This document shows positions 33,853 to 40,827 of a stretch of 64,000 bases of DNA, in pieces (positions within the stretch are counted from its first letter, which is position 1; every line of letters begins with the position of its first letter). A model generated the notes under the pieces. The model did no database searches. It had not been told where the DNA came from and was given only the letters and a program-made list of their open reading frames with translations. Both the position numbers and the translations under genes were made by a program. Source of the DNA: Konateibacter massiliensis (GTDB lineage: Bacteria > Bacillota > Clostridia > Lachnospirales > Lachnospiraceae); NCBI RefSeq assembly GCF_900184995.1, contig NZ_LT860099.1, positions 310,001 to 374,000 of the forward strand, read 5' to 3'.

Positions 33853-36800
33853 ATAGGGACTTTAGAATTAATCAAAACAATTATTCCAACGCTGAATTTT
33901 AAATTTCCGTATTCAGCAGAGGATTATGCAGAGAATTTATATCTTGAAAATTATCATTGCCATAAAGATTTTAGCAATACAAGTACACCTGATTGTGCAG
34001 AATCTATTGAGAATTATGCAAAGTTGACTCATGAATATCAGTCTAAATGTTTGTTTTCAGGAGATCATGGTTCACAAGGAAATCAATTCTTGGTATATAA
34101 AACTTCCGAAAATGAAAAATTAAAATATATTCATTCAACAGAAGCTTATTGGGTGAAGAATCGGTATGAAAAAGATAGAAAAAATTGTCACATGGTTATT
34201 GTCGCTAAGAATGCAGATGGTAGGGGCGATATCAACTTTGCCCTATCAAGAGCAAATGAGGATGGATATTACTATAAACCAAGAATTGACTTGGAATTAT
34301 TGTTTGATATTCCAAAGGATAATGTAATTGTTACCTCTGCGTGTATTGCAGGTTGGAATTACGAAGATGCTGAAGATATTTGGATTAAAATTCACAACTA
34401 TTTTGGCGATAATTTTTATCTCGAAGTTCAACCACATAATACAGATAAACAAAAGAAACTTAACCAGAAGATTCTTAGAATTGCCAAGGATAACAATATC
34501 CAGATTATAGCTGGCATGGATAGTCACTTTTTAAATGATAAATCATCAGTAAAACGTGATCAGATTCTTAAATATAAGGGAGTAAATTATCCAGACGAAG
34601 AAGGATGGTACATGGATTGGCCGGATACTAAGACGGTAATCCAGAGATTTAAAGAACAAGGTATCTTATCCGAAGAAGATATTTATAGATCTATTATGAA
34701 CACTAATGTGTTTGTAACAGAGTGCAGAGAGATTATTCTTGATAAATCATTCAAAATTCCCACTGTCTATCAAGGTAAGACATATGAAGAAAAGTGCAAG
34801 ATATACAAACATGAACTAAATATCGCTTATGCAAAAGAAAAGGAAAAGTCAAAAAAAAAGGCAGATGGAGTAAGGTACGAAGCCAAGGAAGTTATGGATT
34901 CTGGTGTTGTAGATTATTTCCTAACAAGCAAGGCTATTGTTGATGATGCGGTGAACAATGAGGGAGGTATATTAACAACAACTTCTCGTGGTAGTGCAGC
35001 TTCATTTATTACAAATAAATTATTAGGACTTACAACCGTCGATAGATTCAATGCTGATATCCCTATTTATCCAGAAAGGTTTTTAACAAAAGAACGTGTT
35101 GTTGCGGGTATGATGCCTGATATTGATTTAAACGTAGCTACTCAAGAACCGTTTGTAAAAGCGACAAGGAAATTATTGGGAGAACATGGCTGCTATCCAT
35201 TAATGGCTATAGAAAAACTAAAAGAAAAGGCTGCATGGCAATTATACGCTGGTGCCAATGATGTTAGCCCTGATGATGCAAATCAAATCTCAAAGTACCT
35301 AGATGAATACAACAAAGCATTAAAATATGCTGATGACGAAGAAAAAGATTTGATTTTGGTTGAAGATTATATTCCCGATGATTATTTGGAATTATATAAA
35401 CAAAGTAACGAATATCAGGGGATTACAATCAATTTAAAATGTCATGCCTGTGGACACATAATTTTTAATGGAGATGTTCGTAGAGAAATTGGACTCATCA
35501 GTGCTGTTTCTGAAACAACTGGTCAAAGAACTCTTTGTGCTGCTATTGAAGGTGGATACCTTGATGAATTTGGATATGTAAAAGAAGATTTTCTTATTGT
35601 TGATAGTGTTTATCTTACATATAAATTTTTTGGCAGTATTGGCATGAAAGTTCCAACATTTGATGAACTTAGAAAAATGATAGACGGAGATAAACTCACA
35701 TGGAAAATATACGAAAAGGGTATCACTTGTTGTGTGAATCAATGTGAAAAAGACGCTACTACTAATAGGGTTAAGAAATATAAACCACAAAATTTACGGG
35801 AATTGAGTAGTTTTATAGCCGCTATACGCCCTGGATTTGCATCTCTATTGAGCACATTTTTGAATAGGGATCAGTATACAACAGGAGAATCAAAAATTGA
35901 TGACTTACTGTCAGATACTGCTCATTTCATGATATATCAAGAATCAATTATGAAAGTTTTATCATTCCTGAAATTGGAAATGGGAGAAACATATGGTGTA
36001 ATCAAGTCCATTTCAAAGAAAAAATTGAAGGGAGAAAAGAAACAACGCTTATTAAATGAACTGACTACATCATGGAGAGAAGAATTTCATAACACTAATA
36101 GTTTTAATAATGTGTGGAATGTTATTGAGGATTCAGCTAGATACGCTTTCAACTCCCCTCATGCTTACAGTATGGGAGGAGATAGTGCATATCAAGCGTG
36201 GTTTAAAGCACATCATACAAAAGAGTTTTATGAGGTCGCCATTAACCACTATCAAGAAAAAAATAAGAAGAACAAAATTGATGCACTCGTGAAAGAGGCT
36301 ATAAAGTTTTATGGGTATAAACTAGGAGATTACGAATTTGGAGCAGACAATAGAAAAGTTACAATTGATGAGGAATTTGGATTGATTTATCCTAATCTAT
36401 CTAGTATTAAGGGGTTTGGAGAAGGAGTATCTGAAACACTTTTTGAGTTAGGACAAGAAGAATATGACAATTTTACAGATGTCCTGACGATTCTGTTTTC
36501 AAACTCGATAAACAAAACTGTTATTGACAAACTGATTAGAATTAACTATTTCAAAAAATACGGCGATGTTAATACTCTTTTGTGGATAACAAAATATTAT
36601 GACTTAGTATTTGAAGCTAAGACCATATCAAAGTCAAAGGCTGAGAAAAACAATCTTCCATTTGATATCTTGAAAAAACATGGAAACGAAACAGAAAAAC
36701 AGTTTAACAAAATTAATTCAGTTGACTTGTTGAATGAACTAATTCAAAACATCAAATATCAAGAACTAACTATAAAAGAGCGTCTGGATAATGAGAGAGA

Positions 36801-37146
36801 GGTATTGGGAATTGTATCTAGTTATGAAGAGAAAGCTGATAAGAGATTATATTACATCTCAGAATTAGAGTCTAAGAAGTCAATCACAAATGTAAGACTG
36901 TTTGAAATCTATAGTGGTAAAACTAGAGAAGTAAAAATGTGGACGAGTCAGTATAATAAGAGTCATTTTGAATTGGGTGATATTCTGTATATAACCTGTT
37001 TGGAGAAAAAGAATAAAAAAGAGCCAACAGGTGAAATAAATCCAGATACTGGGAAAAAGATATATAAGGAGATACCTGATAAATTTGAATACTGGTTGAG
37101 CAGATTCATTATAAAAAATGAAATTGAAAACGAGGTGAGAGATTGA
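33853..37146 (+). CDS. dnaE: DNA polymerase III alpha subunit, DnaE type (ATA start)
   Basis: The 1,097-residue C-family replicative polymerase has an N-terminal PHP domain (YHCHKDFSNTSTPD, FSGDHGS). The palm has TTSRGSAASF and MMPDIDLNVAT (catalytic Asps), followed by helix-hairpin-helix (IKGFGEG) and C-terminal OB regions. The phage therefore replicates with its own bacterial-type replicase. TAA 33835 closes the frame. AGGTGG is followed by ATA 33853, and no ATG, GTG or TTG occurs before TTG 34024, which would delete the metal-binding H-x-H of PHP. Confidence 0.93.
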   Translation: MGTLELIKTIIPTLNFKFPYSAEDYAENLYLENYHCHKDFSNTSTPDCAESIENYAKLTHEYQSKCLFSGDHGSQGNQFLVYKTSENEKLKYIHSTEAYWVKNRYEKDRKNCHMVIVAKNADGRGDINFALSRANEDGYYYKPRIDLELLFDIPKDNVIVTSACIAGWNYEDAEDIWIKIHNYFGDNFYLEVQPHNTDKQKKLNQKILRIAKDNNIQIIAGMDSHFLNDKSSVKRDQILKYKGVNYPDEEGWYMDWPDTKTVIQRFKEQGILSEEDIYRSIMNTNVFVTECREIILDKSFKIPTVYQGKTYEEKCKIYKHELNIAYAKEKEKSKKKADGVRYEAKEVMDSGVVDYFLTSKAIVDDAVNNEGGILTTTSRGSAASFITNKLLGLTTVDRFNADIPIYPERFLTKERVVAGMMPDIDLNVATQEPFVKATRKLLGEHGCYPLMAIEKLKEKAAWQLYAGANDVSPDDANQISKYLDEYNKALKYADDEEKDLILVEDYIPDDYLELYKQSNEYQGITINLKCHACGHIIFNGDVRREIGLISAVSETTGQRTLCAAIEGGYLDEFGYVKEDFLIVDSVYLTYKFFGSIGMKVPTFDELRKMIDGDKLTWKIYEKGITCCVNQCEKDATTNRVKKYKPQNLRELSSFIAAIRPGFASLLSTFLNRDQYTTGESKIDDLLSDTAHFMIYQESIMKVLSFLKLEMGETYGVIKSISKKKLKGEKKQRLLNELTTSWREEFHNTNSFNNVWNVIEDSARYAFNSPHAYSMGGDSAYQAWFKAHHTKEFYEVAINHYQEKNKKNKIDALVKEAIKFYGYKLGDYEFGADNRKVTIDEEFGLIYPNLSSIKGFGEGVSETLFELGQEEYDNFTDVLTILFSNSINKTVIDKLIRINYFKKYGDVNTLLWITKYYDLVFEAKTISKSKAEKNNLPFDILKKHGNETEKQFNKINSVDLLNELIQNIKYQELTIKERLDNEREVLGIVSSYEEKADKRLYYISELESKKSITNVRLFEIYSGKTREVKMWTSQYNKSHFELGDILYITCLEKKNKKEPTGEINPDTGKKIYKEIPDKFEYWLSRFIIKNEIENEVRD

Positions 37147-37673
37147 AATATTACTATACTGAAAAGCAATTGAAGGAACTAGTTTCTCACCTCGTAATCC
37201 TTCACACTACTAATGAGCAGAAGAACCAACATATTTTGGATTATTATGATAAAAGAAGTATTAAACATAAGGCAAAAGCTTTAAAGACGGGAGACTATTC
37301 ATTTATGATAGAATCTTGTCCAGAATTAGGATTTGCAAAGGATACATATTTTACAGATGAATTATGCATTGAAAGAAAAAATTCTGTTGATGAATTGGCA
37401 GGGAATATCAAAGAACATGATGAAAGATTCTTCAAAGAACTAAACAGGATGATTAATATCAAAAATTCTTATCTCTTAATAGAGAACAATAGATTAGACG
37501 ATATCATCAGCCACAATTACCGGTCAGAGTACAACGAACTTGCTTTTATCAGAAGATTGTTAGGAGTTCAAAAGGTGGCAAATATTTATATTAATTTTGT
37601 AAATAAAGAGAATATGGGATTTATGATTTATGAGATTTGTTACAGTGCTTTAATGGGACAGATACTGAAATGA
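37143..37673 (+). CDS. ERCC4-type nuclease
   Basis: The 176-residue protein has the ERCC4/XPF nuclease core: KTGDYSFMI, then ELCIERKNSVDELAGNI (catalytic ERK) and SYLLIENNRLD. It cuts branched DNA in recombination or replication repair. TTG 37143 follows GAGGTG and overlaps the dnaE stop, so it is probably translationally coupled. Confidence 0.85.
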   Translation: MKYYYTEKQLKELVSHLVILHTTNEQKNQHILDYYDKRSIKHKAKALKTGDYSFMIESCPELGFAKDTYFTDELCIERKNSVDELAGNIKEHDERFFKELNRMINIKNSYLLIENNRLDDIISHNYRSEYNELAFIRRLLGVQKVANIYINFVNKENMGFMIYEICYSALMGQILK

Positions 37674-37686
37674 TTTTATTTTTCAA

Positions 37687-37704
37687 ATGAAACATATTTT
37701 TCAT
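37687..37704 (+). promoter_or_regulatory. Intercistronic dyad ATGAAA-N6-TTTCAT
   Basis: The 6-bp arms are the same as at 14721-14738, with a different 6-nt centre (CATATT). A wider pairing of GATTTT near 37674 with AAAATC near 37709 encloses it. It precedes a CGGAGG ribosome site. Confidence 0.55.
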
Positions 37705-37728
37705 AAAGAAAATCGGAGGTAGTGAAAC

Positions 37729-37926
37729 ATGATAATTGAAAGTAAAAAATATGCAATCGCAACTAAGGGGTTCCCGCTATTATTTGATGATGGAGAAGGA
37801 AATAACGTAAGTAATTTTGAAGAAGCTTTTCTGAGTTCATATGAAAGCACCGAAGCCGAATTGAAGTGCTATGATGAACCAGACAAGTATCAAATTCTTG
37901 AAGTAAAAGTTACATACGAGTTTTAA
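37729..37926 (+). CDS. Hypothetical protein, 65 aa
   Basis: A small acidic protein with no motif recognised. ATG 37729 follows GGAGGT. It begins the small-gene block after the replication operon. Confidence 0.55.
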   Translation: MIIESKKYAIATKGFPLLFDDGEGNNVSNFEEAFLSSYESTEAELKCYDEPDKYQILEVKVTYEF

Positions 37927-37941
37927 GGAGGCTGAAAAATA

Positions 37942-38334
37942 ATGTATCAGAACTGTTGTAAAAAGTGTGGCAGCACATCGCTCCACACTGAAGTAAAAGG
38001 TAGCAATACCGGCTTATACTGTGACGATTGCGGAGCCTGGGTAAAGTGGTTATCCAAAGATGAACTAAGGGCATTTGAGCATAGTAAAAAAGAGAATAAG
38101 AATCAAGGTGATATTATTGAGTGCGAAATCCCAATTGGCAGATTGTGTTGCTTTAAGCCATTAGATCAAGACGCAATTTATTTTGGACATATGGCTGGCA
38201 AGGTAGTTGATGATTTTGAAAACATGACGTATATGTATGTGCTTGTGTGTGACGATAGATACTTCTTTTCAAGAAAGGTTATTATCAAACCAAACGACGT
38301 TCACACGTCCAACGAGGCGAAGAGGTATTTCTAA
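37942..38334 (+). CDS. Zinc-ribbon phage protein, 130 aa
   Basis: The N-terminal ribbon is CCKKCGSTSLHTEVKGSNTG with CDDCGAWVKW, typical of small phage proteins. The C-terminal half is a beta-rich domain of unknown role. ATG 37942 follows AAGGAGG. Confidence 0.65.
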   Translation: MYQNCCKKCGSTSLHTEVKGSNTGLYCDDCGAWVKWLSKDELRAFEHSKKENKNQGDIIECEIPIGRLCCFKPLDQDAIYFGHMAGKVVDDFENMTYMYVLVCDDRYFFSRKVIIKPNDVHTSNEAKRYF

Positions 38335-38335
38335 T

Positions 38336-38542
38336 ATGACAGAGAAAGTTAAAAAATACAGGACGAAACATAAGAGATGTAAATACTGTAAACATCTTAG
38401 GCTGGTTATTCGTCGAGATAATACTGGCGGTGATTATTATTGCTGTGTAGCAAAAGATAAAATCATCGGAGATTACTTCCCGGACATAACACAAGTGCCA
38501 AGATGTTTCTGTCAGTGTTATGAGGTAAAAGAAGATGAATAA
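38336..38542 (+). CDS. Hypothetical cysteine-rich protein, 68 aa
   Basis: CKYCKHL, YYCCVAKDK and CFCQCYE could bind zinc. ATG 38336 follows AGAGGT; a longer frame upstream overlaps the preceding gene and is unlikely. It overlaps the next gene by 8 bp. Confidence 0.6.
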   Translation: MTEKVKKYRTKHKRCKYCKHLRLVIRRDNTGGDYYCCVAKDKIIGDYFPDITQVPRCFCQCYEVKEDE

Positions 38543-38741
38543 TAATTGGACTTTATTTAAAGATGAGAAACCAAAGGTCGGTGAGCCGGTATTGTTTCAA
38601 GCAGAACGTGACGGGCATATGTATATCGGATATGTAACAACCTATGGAGGTGTTAAGTGCATTACTGCAAGAAATTCTACAGTAACTGGTATGAAACCTA
38701 TTACATGGATGGAATTGCCTGAAAGATATAAAAAGAGTTGA
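38535..38741 (+). CDS. DUF551-like protein, 68 aa
   Basis: WTLFKDEKPKVGEPVLF near the start and ITWMELPERYKK at the end follow the layout of small phage DUF551 proteins, of unknown function. ATG 38535. Confidence 0.55.
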   Translation: MNNNWTLFKDEKPKVGEPVLFQAERDGHMYIGYVTTYGGVKCITARNSTVTGMKPITWMELPERYKKS

Positions 38742-38756
38742 AACAGTGGTTTCAAC
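38737..38756 (+). promoter_or_regulatory. Intercistronic hairpin GTTGAAAC-AGTG-GTTTCAAC
   Basis: A perfect 8-bp stem with a 4-nt loop, the strongest member of the GAAA-N6-TTTC class. The TGA stop of the upstream gene is in the left arm, and AGGAGG follows 1 nt after the right arm. Confidence 0.65.
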
Positions 38757-38768
38757 AGGAGGATATAA

Positions 38769-38984
38769 ATGAACGTAACAATAGAACTAATAAATTTACA
38801 GACATATATGATATCAAAGGATAGAAGTATTATCGATAGAAATGGGAAATATAAAAGCACTCCAGATGTACTTAAAATACTACATCAAATTTGGGAAGAA
38901 ATTGATGATAGCGAAAGACATTATTTAGAAAAATTAGTAATTGGGACTCCGTATTTCACGGGAGAAATGAGGTTTTGTTTTTGA
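38769..38984 (+). CDS. Hypothetical protein, 71 aa
   Basis: A small helical protein with an ILHQIWEEIDDSERHYLEKL segment. ATG 38769 follows AGGAGG. Similar helical segments occur near the start of tape-measure-like genes, but here it is a free-standing gene of unknown role. Confidence 0.55.
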   Translation: MNVTIELINLQTYMISKDRSIIDRNGKYKSTPDVLKILHQIWEEIDDSERHYLEKLVIGTPYFTGEMRFCF

Positions 38985-39325
38985 ATTTATTTTACGTGGG
39001 ATTAAAAGTAAGAGTAGTAAATGCAGATAAGAATTTGTATGGAGCATTGCTGGATGAATATCAAAAGCGTGGCTATTTGTATATAGCAGATATTTTTGAA
39101 AATGGGAATGTCTTTATTTCGTATTCCTCACACGGAGGATTACTCATGAGCTTCGATAGGAACTTATTAGAACCGTATTATGATGAAAATATTCTGCAAG
39201 TTCTAAACAATAAAAAGGAAGAACTTAAAAGAATTGGCAGAGAAGTTGCTGATATTGAGAAGTTCATAAATGAAAGGTGTAAGAACAGTAGTGAAAGCCC
39301 TATTTCAGAGAGAACGGAGAAATAA
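38981..39325 (+). CDS. Hypothetical protein, 114 aa
   Basis: The N-terminal half resembles a small beta-barrel (VRVVNADKNLYGALLD then GYLYIADIFENGNVFI). The C-terminal part is a coiled coil. TTG 38981 is 8 nt from GAGG and overlaps the previous stop by 4 bp. Confidence 0.55.
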   Translation: MNLFYVGLKVRVVNADKNLYGALLDEYQKRGYLYIADIFENGNVFISYSSHGGLLMSFDRNLLEPYYDENILQVLNNKKEELKRIGREVADIEKFINERCKNSSESPISERTEK

Positions 39326-39328
39326 AAT

Positions 39329-39481
39329 ATGAAACTTAAAATTACAACACAAATAACTGTGGACGACGATATTACTGGCGAAGAGATTGAAAAAATTAGA
39401 GAAGAGTTTGAGGACGTTGGCTGGGAAAATAATATGATAGCCACTCAACCAAATGTACATATAGAAGAAATTTCCAAGTAA
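39329..39481 (+). CDS. Small acidic protein, 50 aa
   Basis: ATG 39329 follows CGGAG. The product, with TTQITVDDDITGEEIEKIRE, is short and acidic. No family was recognised. Confidence 0.5.
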   Translation: MKLKITTQITVDDDITGEEIEKIREEFEDVGWENNMIATQPNVHIEEISK

Positions 39482-39534
39482 ACGAGTATTTTATACAACG
39501 TGAAATTTAAAACCGAATAAGGGGAGTGATAACT

Positions 39535-39732
39535 ATGCAGTTTATTTTATCAGAACACGAAATGAAACGTGGTTGCGAATTACTAGATGCGTGGACTACA
39601 GAACCAACAACGTTGGATAGTGTTTATACGGAGCAAGTAAGTCTTAACGAACAAGGATATTTCACTGTAATACATTGCGTTGACGTGGACAATGACTTGT
39701 ATATAATTAAAGTATTTGAAAGAAATGAGTAA
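39535..39732 (+). CDS. Hypothetical protein, 65 aa
   Basis: ATG 39535 follows GGGGAG; an in-frame GTG at 39526 overlaps the ribosome site. Small alpha/beta protein with no recognised motif. Confidence 0.5.
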   Translation: MQFILSEHEMKRGCELLDAWTTEPTTLDSVYTEQVSLNEQGYFTVIHCVDVDNDLYIIKVFERNE

Positions 39733-39758
39733 TATCTAATAAAATAGAAAGGTTACGA

Positions 39759-39803
39759 TAAGTTCCTATAGGATAAAGTGCGCACACTTATGACGGTAAG
39801 TGA
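39759..39803 (+). promoter_or_regulatory. Duplicated structured leader, copy B (methyltransferase)
   Basis: The counterpart of 17072-17119. It has CCTATAGG (39765-39772), the palindrome GTGCGCAC (39778-39785) and a hairpin CACTTA-TGACGG-TAAGTG (39785-39802). It shares AGAAAGG upstream and ATGGAACAAAA at the coding start. Palindromes and hairpin arms differ from copy A in ways that keep pairing. Confidence 0.7.
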
Positions 39804-40412
39804 ATGGAACAAAAGAAAGTATTAGCAGGAAGTAAATTGGCAGGTGGAAATCCTGCAAATGGAAGAGTTGAAAATGATTTTTATGCAACGAACCCAAAAG
39901 CGGTAAAGATGTTATTAGATGAATACGCTTTTAATGGGGAGAGGTGGCTTGAACCATGTGTTGGTCAAGGACATATTTCAAAGACTATTTCAGAAATCTA
40001 TAACAACGATGTGATTATTGATGGAATTGATTTAGTTGATAGAGGATTTCCGGATACAATTGTTGCAGATTTTCTTACATATGAGTCGGATAACAAATAT
40101 GACGTAGTAATAAGCAATCCTCCGTTTTCTCTTGCACAAGAGTTTATTGAAAAGGGATTGAGTTTATTAAAAGATAAAGGACAGATGGCAATGTTCTTGA
40201 AAATTCAATTTTTGGAAGCCGGAAAACGTAAAGAATTTTTTGAAAAATATCCACCTAAATATATTTATGTATTTAGAGATAGAATGGCGACTTGGAACAA
40301 CGGAAATGAAATAAATCCAGAGACAGGAAAGAAATGGGCAACTACAATGTGTCATGCTTGGTTTATATGGGAAAAAGGTAGTAAGACGGAACCGATTGTA
40401 AGATGGTTATAA
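39804..40412 (+). CDS. NPPF-type DNA methyltransferase-like protein
   Basis: The 202-residue protein has a SAM-binding motif LEPCVGQGHIS (near residue 48), an acidic GIDLVD, and VVISNPPFS (catalytic, near residue 98). It ends with a conserved W-x-x-G-S-type tail. It probably methylates adenine in phage or host DNA. The N-terminal MEQKK is shared with the RNA ligase through the duplicated leader. Confidence 0.8.
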   Translation: MEQKKVLAGSKLAGGNPANGRVENDFYATNPKAVKMLLDEYAFNGERWLEPCVGQGHISKTISEIYNNDVIIDGIDLVDRGFPDTIVADFLTYESDNKYDVVISNPPFSLAQEFIEKGLSLLKDKGQMAMFLKIQFLEAGKRKEFFEKYPPKYIYVFRDRMATWNNGNEINPETGKKWATTMCHAWFIWEKGSKTEPIVRWL

Positions 40413-40421
40413 GATACAGTC

Positions 40422-40435
40422 GAAATCGTGATTTC
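40422..40435 (+). promoter_or_regulatory. Intercistronic dyad GAAA-N6-TTTC
   Basis: GAAA 40422-40425, TCGTGA, TTTC 40432-40435, downstream of the methyltransferase stop. It lies just ahead of the large palindrome at 40445. Confidence 0.4.
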
Positions 40436-40444
40436 ATGCGATTT

Positions 40445-40466
40445 CAAACACTATATATAGTGTTTG
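40445..40466. promoter_or_regulatory. 22-bp perfect palindrome and nearby half-site
   Basis: CAAACACTATA followed directly by its complement gives 11-bp arms with no spacer. At 40481-40494 a related CACTA-CATA-TAGTG dyad follows. The spacing suggests two binding sites for a dimeric repressor, in front of the genes from 40563. As RNA it could also be a hairpin, but with no T-run. Confidence 0.5.
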
Positions 40467-40562
40467 AGCGAGGATAATAACACTACATATAGTGGCTGGC
40501 TGGCTGACTGAAAAATGAGAATTATGTATAGGTACAAGAAAATGATAGAAAGGCGTCAAATA

Positions 40563-40811
40563 ATGTTAGTAAGATATTCAAAATATATAGACGAACATAG
40601 ACTTCCAGAAGAATCCAAGTTTTTAAAGGGAGAATACATTGAAGATTATGACAGGTTCTATAATATGCTAAATGTAGCAAATAAGATTGGTAGGACTGTA
40701 AAATTAGCGATTGATAACGAATGGTATGAAGTTATAGATTTTGTTTATAACGTTCCCGAAGACGACGATTCATTGACACGTATTAATGTCTATGTTGAAG
40801 AACTATACTAG
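40563..40811 (+). CDS. Hypothetical protein, 82 aa
   Basis: ATG 40563 follows GAAAGG; an upstream ATG at 40515 would add a basic 16-residue extension without a ribosome site. Small alpha/beta protein, no recognised motif. Confidence 0.5.
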   Translation: MLVRYSKYIDEHRLPEESKFLKGEYIEDYDRFYNMLNVANKIGRTVKLAIDNEWYEVIDFVYNVPEDDDSLTRINVYVEELY

Positions 40812-40827
40812 AGAAAGAGGTGATAGA

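Noticed and set aside
40491-40510. GGCTGGCTGGCT short tandem repeat
   Set aside because: Only three units and no flanking structure; probably chance.
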